Shown here: in pieces, positions 21,810 to 32,851 of the stretch
Layout of the letters: every line of letters starts with the position of its first letter
Position numbering within the stretch: the stretch's first letter is position 1
Assembly (NCBI GenBank): GCA_022376925.1
Contig: JAIOJX010000004.1
Coordinates: forward strand, 178,279,501-178,343,500
Length of the DNA stretch: 64,000 nt
Direction: 5' to 3'
Source of the DNA: Tragulus kanchil
Lineage: Eukaryota; Chordata; Mammalia; Artiodactyla; Tragulidae
Notes under the pieces: generated by a model
What the model was told of the DNA's origin: nothing
Databases searched by the model: none
The model's input: the letters and a program-made list of their open reading frames with translations, nothing else
Position numbers and translations under genes: made by a program

Positions 21810-21965
21810 TCGTTAGGTTTTTTTATTTTGAAATCATGATAGACTCACAGGAAATTGCAAAAATAGTGCAGAGAGTTCCCCTCTACCCTTTATCCTGCTT
21901 CCCCTGATGGTGATAAAGATACCACCATACTGTAGTATCAGAGCCAGGAAACCAGACCCCTAGCT
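21810..21965 (-). mobile_element. Old L1 3' remnant
   Basis: GATAGACTCACAGGAAATTG, AAAATAGTGCAGAGAGTTCC and CTGCTTCCCCTGATGG follow the complement of a known old L1 3' segment. Truncated and diverged. Confidence 0.6.
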
Positions 21966-22035
21966 TCTCTTTTACTGTCTCCTAGCAAAAAGAAACCTGA
22001 AGAAAGGAATCAAAATGATGTAAGATATAATGACC

Positions 22036-22132
22036 ATCGCTTCTCGGCCTTTTGGCTAAGATCAAGTGTAGTATCTGTTCTTATTAGTTTAATATCTGAT
22101 ACGTCCTCTATCTGAGGACAATATATATTAAA
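22036..22132 (+). pseudogene. RNU2: U2 snRNA pseudogene, 5' part only
   Basis: About the first 95 bases of U2 are present, starting ATCGCTTCTCGGCCTTTTGG and including the branch-point recognition GTAGTA at 22068-22073. Differences from the conserved sequence are two C-to-T changes and an extra AT near 22125. It stops at TTAAA just before the Sm site, and the Sm site, later stems and 3' box are missing. It cannot make a U2 snRNP. Confidence 0.95.
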
Positions 22133-22578
22133 GCTGTAAAAAGAAATGCAAAAGAATTAGCCCTAATGAGGTGACTGGATCTAGAACCTATCATAGTAAG
22201 TGAGGTCAGTCAGAAAGAGAAGGACAAGTACAATATACTGACACATATATATGGAATCTAGTAGGATGGTGATGATGGCACATGCAGTGATGCAATGGAG
22301 AAACAGACATGGACAGTGGACATATGGACATTGTGGGGAAGGAACAGTGGGTAGGAGGCATAAGGGGAGTCGCATGAAGGCCTGTACTATCATATGTGAA
22401 GAAAATAGCTATAGTCATTGCCCTGTGAGAAAAGGGGATCCTGCAGGGGTGCTGTGTGATGGTCTGAAGGGGTGGTATGGGGAGGATATACATATGACTA
22501 ATCTGGGAACATGCATATCTGTAAACAACAAAACTCTGTAAAAGTTAAAAGTAAAATAAAAGCTTAAAAAAAAAAAAA
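22132..22578 (+). mobile_element. L1 3' end (ORF2 C-terminus and 3' UTR) in the chimera
   Basis: Starting at AGCTGTAAAAAGAA it follows L1 ORF2's last codons (the CAGCCATTAAAAAGAA region), then CATAGTAAGTGAGGTCAGTC and AGAAAGAGAAGGACAAGTAC and ACACATATATATGGAATCTA. It continues into a ruminant-type L1 3' UTR ending GTAAAATAAAAGC and an A-run at 22566-22578. Confidence 0.85.
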
Positions 22579-22590
22579 GATGTAATGGCC

Positions 22591-25389
22591 AACCTGGTCA
22601 AGAGCTCTGGATATGGTCAAGAGGTTTATCCTTGTAACGAAATGACACGCACCAGATACCGCACTAAAGACCACTACAATGCTCAGGTCAAAAATACCTC
22701 CTCAGAGCCATTTGTAATTTGCACCAGCATTATTTGGTTAAACTAGACTCTTCTCATCTGTTTGACAGTTTTCTTGCCACTTTCTTTGCCATTATGCAGA
22801 ACAGCAAAGAGTAGACTGTTCTATTAGAGAGATACATAGATACGCAGAGATGTTCATTGGCATCTCTATGGCTCAGAAGAGAGAAGCCATGTGTCCCAGA
22901 CTGCACTGTTTTATAGCCCAGGTCTTGTTGACGACAGCATTTCAACTCAGTTTTGGACAGTGTACTATCTTTTAGGACGTGGCTAGTTCATGCCCTTATC
23001 AACACAGAGGAAAAACACTGGATTAGGAAGAAGTCAGCCTTCAGATAAGTGACTCCTTTTAATGTTCAAACAGGGACTGTTTCAGAGGAATCCACAGCAT
23101 CTAACACAATAGATTCCACCATAAATGCTAAGGGGTTAAGCAAACCAGGAATGACCCAAAGGACATTCCTCAAAAGCAGGACCAAAGAAAGAACCAAGAA
23201 TCTCTTTGCTTCGGGGAAACAAAAACCAACAAGAGAAAATTAAGCCAACTTGAAGAGAACAGTGGCTGTCCATCGACCAAAGGCTGGTCGAGGCGAGTAA
23301 CACATTTAGTCACCGAGTGAGAGAGTTCTGCTGTATTTTCTCTGCAAGTGGTAATTTGTTAACAGGGAAATAAGGAATGATTTTCTTTCTTCCTTGGAGA
23401 TAAATGAGCTCACATTCTCAAAGAAAAAAAGAAACAGAATAAAACACTAGATCTGGCAAAAAGCAGAAGACAGAAAAGAAGTATTTCATCCATTAAGATC
23501 TGAAAAGCAAAAGAAATACATATTTCTGGTAGCTGGAAAGAGGTTAGCCTTGACAATTCCTGAGTGGCTGAAGAAGGAAAAACATTAGCAGGAAGAAGCT
23601 GAATAAGGGTGGCCAGATGCCTTAAGGCTGAGCGATTGCTATAAAATGGCATTTCTCTTACACGGTCTCCTTATTTATTCTGTGTATCTACACCTTCCCT
23701 TATATCACCGAGGATTATATGTGTGCTACCAGTAATAAAATAGCTTTTGTCAAATTCAAGAAGACAGGTTCAGAGCAATTTGCAGTTGTGAAGGCAAACT
23801 ACGAGGAACAGGACACAGGGCAGGGGTTTTGTAATCTGTTACAGCCGCTGGAAAGCGTCCTCAGCCCTCAAATGCCGAGACGGGGAAGCACGCCCATGAC
23901 AAGAGCAGAGGAATTAATTGAAATCAATTCAGTTCTAAAAATGCTGTTATCAAATAGTCAAAGGGAGAAAAAGAGAAAAAAGTCCCTCGTTTGATGAACT
24001 GACCCTTCATCCATCCAAGTTCAAATTCAGCCAGGAGGTCAGTTTATTGTCCTTGACCTTCCACCAACCGTGCTACTCAGCCATTTGTATCGGCCCCCAG
24101 CCATTTGGTTCAGGAATTAAGAGATGCAGCCTGTATTTTGAAATCTGCACAGATGCTTAAACAGACCCTGCCCTTTAGACAGGCAACAAGAACACCTCCA
24201 GATACGACTTCAACTCGCCTTTCTAGCTGTTGAAACATGAGACCTTCCCCCCCATATCTAGTTCACTGCAGAAGAACTGGTTTTATCAGGCTCTTTCAAG
24301 CTGGGCTCTGAGACACATCATAGATATTCCCGTCAAAGTCCCACAAGTTGACAGTGAAATAAACCCAATGCCAGCCAGACAGGCTCGCCCAGGCAGGCAG
24401 AGAGGGTAGGAGTCTTGTCACTGCAACCTTCCCCCAGATCACTTTGAACTGCACATAAGTGAAGTGGGGGCAGCATGGCCACCGGGGCAGAATGTAAATG
24501 CGATCAACGGGGCCTCCGGTTTCCCATCTCTCTGCAGTGGTCACGGAAAAAAAAAAAGAGAGAGAGAGAGAGATAAGAAAACGGGAAGAAGCGAGGAGGA
24601 AAAATAAGGAGAGACAGGGCCCCTTCTGGGGAAAACAATTCTACTGCTGAATTCTGAACTGTGCATTCTGGTGACGGCTTCTGCTGAGCACTGGGTGACA
24701 GACCCTCTGAGTTAGATCCAGGCTGGGGCCAGGCAAGGGGTGGCAGCTTCTACCTCAATCTGTCTTCTCTCCCTTCCCCACTCCAATCATGACAAATATA
24801 TTTGTACTCACTCGATTATGTCAGCCAGACAATTCTTCCCTATTTGGCAGTGATCAGGGATCCAGAATTGCTCAGGTGAACCTGCTGTCTCTATCAGGCG
24901 CAGCAAGAAGGGGCAGCTAATTCGGTCCTCGTCAACAATTTCCAGTGGAATAAAAAGCAATCCCCAGACTCATACATGGCCGTGAATTTTCCTTACCGCT
25001 TCTAGAGCCAACCCTTGAGGAACTCAGGCTTACGTGAACCTGCCCAGCATGGAATGCCTTTAGAAACCTTCCCCACCCCCGGCTCAAGTACACAGAAAAA
25101 AAAAAAAAAAAAAAGCCAGCCACTTCCTTCTGCTCTTTTGTTCTTTGACGCTTTTTCTCTTTTCTTTCAGAGGGCTTATGGAGTTAACTGTCGTTTTTGG
25201 TTCTTGGTTCTTTGCAAATTTCGGAGACATCTGGCACGCAGTTCACTGCATTTGCCAGCTCTGGTGTTTGTAGATACACACGCAGTCTCTGCTGCCTGCG
25301 CCTGTGAACACGCCCCGTGCATAACTTACCCGTGTGTGACTTGCAGCTTAAGTGTGCTGGCATATTTTGACACATAAGCGTGAATACCA
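22591..25389. other. Unique non-coding stretch, no ruminant SINE
   Basis: About 2.8 kb without recognised young retroposons, RNA genes or exons. It includes an A-run followed by (GA)n at 24547-24573 and an A-run at 25096-25114. Frames at 23049-23243, 23410-23652, 23719-23994 and 24296-24544 were inspected and match no domain I know. Confidence 0.5.
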
Positions 25390-25745
25390 CAGGACTGATC
25401 ATAAGTAACTGCTCAATAAATACTTGTTAAATGAATGAATGCACCAAGAAAGCAAACGCTAGTCTTTCATTCATTCTTTCGTTCATCAGACACTTGAATG
25501 CCTTGTGGGTGCCAGGCACTGGGCTAAATGCTGGATGTTTGGCCGTGCATACTTAGTCCCTGCTCTCAGGGAGCTCACAGTTGAAGGGTGGGAGGCAGGC
25601 ACATAAACAGGTAATTATAAGACATTTAAGAGACACCAGGATAGAGTCGGATGTAGGGTAGCACAGAGCTGCCGGGAGGGAGATCTTAGTTCAACTACAG
25701 GAGGAGGCAAGCAAAGTAGCTTCCACTATCTCAGTTAGGACCCCC
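25390..25745. mobile_element. L2/MIR-type 3' ends, tail to tail
   Basis: A plus-strand end (CTCAATAAATACTTG, AATGAATGAATG at 25411-25442) meets a minus-strand L2-like element from 25467: TTCATTCATTCTTTC, GTGCCAGGCACTGGGCTAAA, CTCAGGGAGCTCACAGTTG. Duplication 7 begins inside the second one at 25520. The partial copy lies at 26648-26870. Confidence 0.65.
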
Positions 25746-26199
25746 ATTTTTCTGGATTCTGCCAGAATGTTCTATACACACACCTCAAAGCAGATTTTGG
25801 ACAGGCTTTAGAAGCTTCTCTGGAGTGCAATCAGGAATCTGGTGGTGCCCTGAGCCTGACATTGATGAGCTGCATGAACCTGACTGAGGACCAGCCTCTG
25901 GATGGGTAAACTGAGGGGGTGGACTTTGAGGGCTCTAGGATTCCTCCCAGCTTTTATCCTGTAAGTTGCCTAGATTCTCTGAGGTTTGCAGACAGAGCAG
26001 GCCTAGCTCTGTTCCGTGTACACACCGTGGGGCTCTAAAGGAAGGAGGGCAATTCCAAGCATTGGGCAGGATCACAGAATCGCTCACTGCCTTTCAGTAC
26101 ACCCTACTGTCCTCAGCCTGGCTCACAATCTCATTATCACAATTCTGAAGACCCCCCAAGTAAATTCCTAGCACAGATCTTTGTTTGATTTAATTTTTG

Positions 26200-26645
26200 T
26201 AATGCATTGTTTAGCTCACATCCTTTCTGTTCAAAAATTCTCAGTGATTCCCCTTTACTTCTAGAGTCAAGCCCCCAATCTTAGAGTGGCATTCAAGACC
26301 TGCCCGCAATCCAGCCTTTACCTTAGCTGCTATGACCTTCACCTCAGTCACGTGGGACCCCAAGCAAGTCCTCTGGGAGTGTTCCTACCGCTCTGCAATC
26401 CTTGTCTCTAAAGGTCCAACGCAAATTCACCTCTAGGAACACTTTTAGTGACCCCTGTCCTTTTATGAACCTGTGTAGAGCTTACTGACCATGTAGTTCA
26501 TTAGTGACTATTAATTTTTCTTTATGGTTCCAGTCTTATTGCCCTCAGTTATTTGTAAGCCCCAGAAGACAGGAAACATGCCTCACTCCTTTTCGTATGG
26601 TGTGGGCCTAGCACAGTATCCAGCTCATGACAAGTGTTCGCTGAT
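26200..26645 (+). mobile_element. L2-like remnant
   Basis: AGAGTCAAGCCCCCAATCTT, GGCATTCAAGACCTGCCCGC and later TTTGTAAGCCCCAGAAGACA and CCTAGCACAGTATCCAGCTC follow an L2-like order. A diverged copy recurs at 27326-27771 through duplication 7. Confidence 0.55.
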
Positions 26646-27325
26646 GATGGGCTAAATGCTGGATGTTTGGCCGTGCATACTTAGTCCCTGCTCTCAGGGA
26701 GCTCACAGTTGAAGGGTGGGAGGCAGGCACATAAACAGGTAATTATAAGACATTTAAGAGACACCAGGATAGAGTCGGATGTAGGGTAGCACAGAGCTGC
26801 CGGGAGGAGATCTTAGTTCAACTACAGGAGGAGGCAAGCAAAGTAGCTTCCACTATCTCAGTTAGGACCCCCATTTTCTGGATTCTGCCAGAATGTTCTA
26901 TACACACACCTCAAAGCAGATTTTGGACAGGCTTTAGAAGCTTCTCTGGAGTGCAATCAGGAATCTGGTGGTGCCCTGAGCCTGACATTGATGAGCTGCA
27001 TGAACCTGACTGAGGACCAGCCTCTGGATGGGTAAACTGAGGGGGTGGACTTTGAGGGCTCTAGGATTCCTCCCAGCTTTTATCCTGTAAGTTGCCTAGA
27101 TTCTCTGAGGTTTGCAGACAGAGCAGGCCTAGCTCTGTTCCGTGTACACACCGTGGGGCTCTAAAGGAAGGAGGGCAATTCCAAGCATTGGGCAGGATCA
27201 CAGAATCGCTCACTGCCTTTCAGTACACCCTACTGTCCTCAGCCTGGCTCACAATCTCATTATCACAATTCTGAAGACCCCCCAAGTAAATTCCTAGCAC
27301 AGATCTTTGTTTGATTTAATTTTTG

Positions 27326-27771
27326 TAATGCATTGTTTAGCTCACATCCTTTCTGTTCAAAAATTCTCAGTGATTCCCCTTTACTTCTAGAGTCAAGCCC
27401 CCAATCTTAGAGTGGCATTCAAGACCTGCCCGCAATCCAGCCTTTACCTTAGCTGCTATGACCTTCACCTCAGTCACGTGGGACCCCAAGCAAGTCCTCT
27501 GGGAGTGTTCCTACCGCTCTGCAATCCTTGTCTCTAAAGGTCCAACGCAAATTCACCTCTAGGAACACTTTTAGTGACCCCTGTCCTTTTATGAACCTGT
27601 GTAGAGCTTACTGACCATGTAGTTCATTAGTGACTATTAATTTTTCTTTATGGTTCCAGTCTTATTGCCCTCAGTTATTTGTAAGCCCCAGAAGACAGGA
27701 AACATGCCTCACTCCTTTTCGTATGGTGTGGGCCTAGCACAGTATCCAGCTCATGACAAGTGTTCGCTGAT
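27326..27771 (+). mobile_element. L2-like remnant, copy in duplication 7B
   Basis: Second copy of 26200-26645. Confidence 0.55.
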
Positions 27772-27894
27772 GATGGGTTTTCTACATCGCAGTCTCTGTG
27801 AGACTACTGAGTAAAATCGGGAAGTGTGGTTACTATAACGGTTATCATAGTGCTGTTGAAGTTTTTCCTTCTTTTTAAAAATATTTACTTATTT

Positions 27895-28144
27895 CTTTTT
27901 TAGGTTTTTTTAAAGTCATCGTTTATTTTTCATCCATCTTTATCCTTTGGCCTATGTGGGCCTCCCATCGTAGTGGCCTCTCTCGCTGCAGAGCACTGGC
28001 TCTGGGCACATGTGCTCCAGAGTGCTGGCTCATAATTGGACACACTGCCCTGCAGTACAAGGGATCCTCCCACGCCAGGGACTAAATCGGTGCCCCTTGC
28101 ATTGTAAGGCAGACTCTTCACCCACTGGACCACCAGGGAAGCCC
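27895..28144 (-). mobile_element. CHR-type SINE nested in another SINE, perfect target site duplication
   Basis: On the minus strand it starts at 28144 (GGGCTTCCCTGGTGGTCCAG). A perfect 15-bp repeat AATATTTACTTATTT flanks it (27880-27894 and 28145-28159). That repeat is the tail region of the next SINE, so this element jumped into an existing one. Confidence 0.95.
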
Positions 28145-28282
28145 AATATTTACTTATTTGTTAAGCTATGCCAGGTCTTAGTTGCACCATGTGGGATCTA
28201 GTTCCCTGACCAGGGATCGAACCTGGGCCCCCTCTGCATTGGAAGCAGGGAGTCCCAGCCCTTGGACTACCAGGGAAGTCCC
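28145..28282 (-). mobile_element. tRNA-derived SINE, older host of the nested insertion
   Basis: On the minus strand, GGGACTTCCCTGGTAGTCCA leads at 28282, with a GGTTCGATCCCTGGTCAGGG box. Its tail was split by the element at 27895-28144. Confidence 0.92.
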
Positions 28283-28961
28283 ATTGTCTTTTTTCTTCTT
28301 GGGACAAAAGGAACCTTGGAGAGAGTGGGTTTAGTACAACTGGGATGGAGGAATGAGAATGTGAAGCATTTCTGCCACATTTCATAAATAGTATTTTACA
28401 TGCGTTATTTGGGAGCTTAAAGTTCATCCAGGAACGAGCTATTTCACAGATCAAAGGAACATATGTGCAGTCCACGGGGAGGAATAATCTCTCCACTAAA
28501 TTTAAAGGGGAAAACAACTGAACACTTCAGCCTGAAAGCAGACATGGTTTTACATCTCCTGACCAGAGAGGAACATGAGGGACTTACTTAATTTCTAGCC
28601 TCCAGCGTCCGGGTTTTCTTGTACAGGTTCCATTGAACAGCACATGGGAATTTTCACAAAAGAGGAACTGGCATGAAATCAATAAGGAAAATCACCATTT
28701 CCTTACGGATCCAACAGCATTTAAGGAAGCTGACTCTGCCAATTTGTAACTGGGCAGTTTTTGTAACTGGGCAGTTAAACCACCGTCTAAGCTGGCAGCT
28801 GTGATTTTTCCCAGAAGCAGAGCTTCAGGAAGAAAAAAGCTTTGAAACGTCAGTTCCATTTTTGCAAAATTGAATCTGTTCATGAAAATTTGTTTCAAGT
28901 CTATTTTTTTTTTCCTTTTCTTTCCTCATTAGTAAAGGATCTGATGATTTCTTTTTGCCCA
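28283..28961. other. Unique non-coding stretch
   Basis: No gene seen. A 16-17-bp tandem repeat (TTGTAACTGGGCAGTT at 28744-28760 and 28761-28776) lies inside. Confidence 0.5.
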
Positions 28962-29150
28962 CGTGGAAATTCATTCATTTACTCGACAAATATTTACTGA
29001 GTACCTACCATGAGCAAAATACTGTTTTAGGTGCTGGGGACGCAGCTGTGGATCAAAGAGGGAAAGTCCTTGACCTCTGAAGCCTGTCCTCTAGTGCAGG
29101 GGGTTGGGGGGACTGGTAATAAACGAGTAAATAAATAGGTCGATATCTTA
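28962..29150 (-). mobile_element. L2-like LINE remnant
   Basis: The complement of an L2 3' end is clear: ATTCATTTACTCGACAAATA, TTACTGAGTACCTACCATGA, TTTTAGGTGCTGGGGACGCA, then GTAATAAACGAGTAAATAAA. Confidence 0.8.
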
Positions 29151-29261
29151 GGAGTTATCAGGTATGGATAACTGGAATAATGCTAACATCTTATTGTACC
29201 TGGAAAATTAATTTCCAGAAAATTAAAAATTAAGGCTCCTACATCAATATCATCTTAGTTC

Positions 29262-29517
29262 GGGGCTTCGCTGATGGTCCAGTGGGAAAGGACACCTCCT
29301 TGCAGTGCAAGGGGTGCTGGTTCGATCCCTGGCCTGGGAAGATTCCACGTGCCGCGGAGCAACTGGACCGATGTGCCCAACTACTGAGCAGGAGCTCTGG
29401 AGTGCAAGCACCCAGAGCTGGTGCTCTCCAGCGAAAGAGCTGCTGAGATGGGAGGCCCACAGGAGCCAAAGAATAAAGATGGATGAAAATAAATAAATGA
29501 AAGACCAATAGAAGTGG
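29262..29517 (+). mobile_element. CHR-type SINE with target site duplication
   Basis: It starts GGGGCTTCGCTGATGGTCCA, has GGTTCGATCCCTGGCCTGGG and ends AATAAATGAAAGACCAATAG. The 10-bp ATCTTAGTTC repeat at 29252-29261 and 29561-29570 brackets the SINE plus its TA tail. Confidence 0.93.
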
Positions 29518-29518
29518 C

Positions 29519-29560
<42 letters not shown>
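29518..29560. repeat. (TA)n microsatellite grown from a SINE tail
   Basis: A nearly pure TA tract with one GT interruption. It lies between the CHR body and the 3' target site duplication, so it arose within the inserted element. Confidence 0.9.
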
Positions 29561-29619
29561 ATCTTAGTTCATGTAAGTCACATTATGGGGTCTTTTGAAA
29601 AGAATAACTAAGAGGGAAA

Positions 29620-29656
29620 AAATATATATATACACACACACACACACACAGACACA
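29620..29656. repeat. (TA)n(CA)n microsatellite
   Basis: A compound dinucleotide tract, with ATATATATA followed by (CA)n. The frame crossing it on the minus strand is low complexity. Confidence 0.9.
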
Positions 29657-29889
29657 CTGTTCCTGGCACATGACATTGACATTCTCTGCTGACCTTCAGC
29701 AAGACTGATGTCTTTGAGGAGCATTTGTGAGGAGCATTTAAGAATTTGTGCCAGCTTGTATGGGCTCCATTATGGCACAATGTGGCACTGTGGCCCTCAT
29801 AGGGGTCCACACAGGAAACTTCAAATTCCTTCTGGGCTCCTCCCTCTCTTTTCCTCTTGTTCCCCAAATCTGGCACCCCTCTCTACTAG

Positions 29890-30072
29890 ATCTTTATTTA
29901 TTTATTTTTAATTTATTTTTAAATTGAAGTATAATTGCTTTACCGTGTTGTGTTGGATTCTACTGTACCACAGCATGAATCCGCTCTAAGTATACATATA
30001 TCCCCTCCTTGAACTTCCATCTCACCCTCCTCGTTCCGTCCTTCTGGGTCATCACAGAGCACTGAGCTGAAT
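29890..30072 (-). mobile_element. L1 3' remnant
   Basis: AATTGAAGTATAATTGCTTT, ACCGTGTTGTGTTGGATTCT, AAGTATACATATATCCCCTC and CATCACAGAGCACTGAGCTG follow the complement of an artiodactyl L1 3' region. Confidence 0.8.
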
Positions 30073-31060
30073 TTTCTCTTGATTCCTTTCACCCTTTACA
30101 GTGTCTTTAAACCCTATCTTTAAAATCTGTCTAAAATTGACTCCCTTCTTCCCGTCACCCTCGCCTTAATGAGGCTTTATAGTCTGACTCCATGGCCCCA
30201 GCGTCCTGCTCTTTCTCTCTCCCTCTTGACTCAAATGCCTCTAGAAGTTTCCCTTCTTCATTGCTTCCAGAGTGATTTGTTTAAAACACACCCTCCCCAC
30301 GCTTCCCAGGCCTGCAGGACAGAGCTCAGGCTTCTTGGGCTGGTTGCTGTGGGCCCAGCGCCAGCCGACCTGGGCAGCTTTACGTGTCTGCGTCCTTCCT
30401 AGATTCTGCTCCAGACACACCAACCCCATGGAAGTTAATGGTTGAATACTCTCCTCCTTTTCTCCCCTCAATCCTTGCCATTTTAAAACACGAATCTAGT
30501 TGGGCTGCAATGGGGGTGTGCGCTGTCTCTGGAGTTTGTCTCAGGCACTGTAGGACTGATGCCACCTCAGCCGGGATCAGGGTTCGGGGGTAAGCTTCAA
30601 GAACCACGGCCAAGAAGCAGCCCCAGGACACTGCCGTTGAGGGAGGGGGCTGCCTCCTCGTCTACCACCAGGTCTTCATTCAGAGGTAGCCAGATGACCA
30701 AAGAATGGAATTTGTTAAGGGTGACACAGATACTGAAAACTGGCCACGTGCTTAGGATGGAGAATGGGGTACCACCTTATGACAAGCAAACCTGGAATCC
30801 CCAAAAGTTAGGCTGTCTCACTGAGACACCTATGTATGGGATGCTACAGCTTTTTAATAAGAACTGAGAACAGTGCATAATGCTTAAAAAAAAAAAAAAA
30901 AAGACTCAAAGTCACCTTCTTAGTGTGGCCTTCCTACCCACAAAGCAGTGCTGAATTCTCCCCCACTTCTCCCCCTAGGTTATTCTGGCGCATTCTTACT
31001 TCAAGTATAACATCAAATGAAAACCTCCGTCTATGCTTTGTTTACATCTGTGTCTTCCTT
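30073..31060. other. Non-coding stretch, possible old L2 at its start
   Basis: No exon recognised. It contains an 18-base A-run at 30885-30902. I looked for a processed pseudogene upstream of that run and recognised none. Confidence 0.4.
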
Positions 31061-31064
31061 CCCA

Positions 31065-31180
31065 AGCTGTAAGCTCCTCGAAGCAGGGTGTGTCTTATTT
31101 GTAATTTCAGAGCATAGTACAGTGTCCAGCACGTAGTATGCCCTTAACAAATATTAATACTTGATGACTGAATGAATGAC
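31065..31180 (+). mobile_element. L2/MIR-type 3' end
   Basis: CAAGCTGTAAGCTCCTCGAA, ATAGTACAGTGTCCAGCACG and CCCTTAACAAATATTAATAC with GACTGAATGAATGAC mark the old 3' end. Confidence 0.65.
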
Positions 31181-31237
31181 TTATGGTCTTATTTGGTTTG
31201 ACTTCTGCTGGATTATACATTGAGACTTAGATGACTA

Positions 31238-31388
31238 TGGCAATGTACAGGCTCCTCTGTCCATGGAGCGTTCCAGGCAGGAATACTTGCCATTTCCTTC
31301 TCCAGGGGCTATTCCTGATCCAAGAATCGAGCCCTGGTCTCCTGCATTGCAGGCAGATTCTTCACTGCCTGAGCCACCAGGGAAGTCC
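31238..31388 (-). mobile_element. Bov-A2-type SINE, partial
   Basis: On the minus strand, GACTTCCCTGGTGGCTCAGG leads at 31388. Blocks for GGAAATGGCAAGTATTCCTG and the CATGGACAGAGGAGCCTG end are present. It is shorter than a full copy. Confidence 0.92.
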
Positions 31389-31771
31389 TGACTGTGGTAA
31401 TATGATAGAATAAAACCAACTGACAAATAAGGTAAAGAACTTAACTTTGATCTTATGAACAATAGTTTTAAACATCTGAGCTAATGGATTGCAGCTGATA
31501 AGGCTTTCCAAAGCCAAATTATTCTAGACAATATTTCTGTATGTACTAAATCCGGAGATGGTTGAGAAGCTCAAATAAATGATTAACGCATGTAAAACAG
31601 AGTGATTAAGTAATCTGGATCATTTACTGAAGAAAAGAAGCTTGAAGACAGTTAATAATGGTTTTTAATGAAAGGGAAGATTATACTCCAAGGATGACTA
31701 AACACCTTCGTTCTGCACGTACATAAAAGAAGATGAAATAAGAAATTAAGTGCCGCAAAGATTTAAGTTAT

Positions 31772-31893
31772 GGGAACCCCCTAGCAGTCCATTGGTTAGG
31801 ACTCCAAACTTCCCCTGCTGGGGGCCTGGGTTTGATCCCTGACTGGGGGACTAAGATCCTGCAAGCTGTGTAGTGAGGCCAAAAAAAAACCCC
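31772..31893 (+). mobile_element. tRNA-derived SINE with target site duplication
   Basis: It starts GGGAACCCCCTAGCAGTCCA and ends GTGAGGCC plus an A-run. AAGATTTAAGTTA (31758-31770) and AAGATTAAAGTTA (31896-31908) flank it, with one mismatch. Confidence 0.93.
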
Positions 31894-32144
31894 AAAAGAT
31901 TAAAGTTAAGAACAAAAGAGGACTCAAGAGTTTCCTGTTGGGATGTATGAACCCATTTCAAGTTATTGTTACAAATAATTCCCATTTGGGAACTGCTCCT
32001 AGACATGCTATGCTTTAAAGTCACCTCTAGTGTCTTCCCCCCTCCCCACTTCTCCCCTAGGTTATTCTGGCATTCTTACTTCAAGTATAACATCAAATGA
32101 AAACCTCCGTCTATGCTTTGTTTACATCTGTGTCTTCCTTCCCA

Positions 32145-32260
32145 AGCTGTAAGCTCCTCGAAGCAGGGTGTGTCTTATTTGTAATTTCAGAGCATAGTAC
32201 AGTGTCCAGCACGTAGTATGCCCTTAACAAATATTAATACTTGATGACTGAATGAATGAC
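32145..32260 (+). mobile_element. L2/MIR-type 3' end, copy in duplication 8B
   Basis: Second copy of 31065-31180. Confidence 0.65.
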
Positions 32261-32317
32261 TTATGGTCTTATTTGGTTTGACTTCTGCTGGATTATACAT
32301 TGAGACTTAGATGACTA

Positions 32318-32468
32318 TGGCAATGTACAGGCTCCTCTGTCCATGGAGCGTTCCAGGCAGGAATACTTGCCATTTCCTTCTCCAGGGGCTATTCCTGATC
32401 CAAGAATCGAGCCCTGGTCTCCTGCATTGCAGGCAGATTCTTCACTGCCTGAGCCACCAGGGAAGTCC
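32318..32468 (-). mobile_element. Bov-A2-type SINE, copy in duplication 8B
   Basis: Second copy of 31238-31388. Confidence 0.92.
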
Positions 32469-32851
32469 TGACTGTGGTAATATGATAGAATAAAACCAAC
32501 TGACAAATAAGGTAAAGAACTTAACTTTGATCTTATGAACAATAGTTTTAAACATCTGAGCTAATGGATTGCAGCTGATAAGGCTTTCCAAAGCCAAATT
32601 ATTCTAGACAATATTTCTGTATGTACTAAATCCGGAGATGGTTGAGAAGCTCAAATAAATGATTAACGCATGTAAAACAGAGTGATTAAGTAATCTGGAT
32701 CATTTACTGAAGAAAAGAAGCTTGAAGACAGTTAATAATGGTTTTTAATGAAAGGGAAGATTATACTCCAAGGATGACTAAACACCTTCGTTCTGCACGT
32801 ACATAAAAGAAGATGAAATAAGAAATTAAGTGCCGCAAAGATTTAAGTTAT

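Larger units (their letters stand above)
22022..22590 (+). mobile_element. U2 snRNA-L1 chimeric retrocopy with target site duplication
   Basis: A 14-bp direct repeat (AAGATATAATGACC at 22022-22035, AAGATGTAATGGCC at 22577-22590, two mismatches) brackets a U2 5' part and an L1 3' part ending in an A-run. The upstream repeat abuts U2 nucleotide 1 exactly. The layout matches template switching by L1 reverse transcriptase onto a small nuclear RNA, as described for U6-L1 chimeras. A 5' end at the exact U2 cap site is hard to explain by chance. Confidence 0.88.
25520..27777. repeat. Direct duplication 7 (unit about 1.13 kb)
   Basis: Copy A is 25520-26651 and copy B is 26648-27777, sharing a 4-base TGGG at the junction. 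Offset falls from 1128 to 1126 through two homopolymer or short-repeat losses, in GGGAGGGAG near 25678 and in a T-run near 25750. The unit starts inside an L2-like repeat, so copy B begins with a truncated L2. Confidence 0.97.

Noticed and set aside
22068..22073. A functional U2 snRNA gene
   Set aside because: Only the 5' 97 bases are present, the Sm site and 3' stems are missing, and no snRNA promoter elements are evident. The insertion flanks show a retrocopy.
30885..30902. 18-base A-run as the tail of a processed pseudogene
   Set aside because: I recognised no coding sequence or target site duplication upstream.
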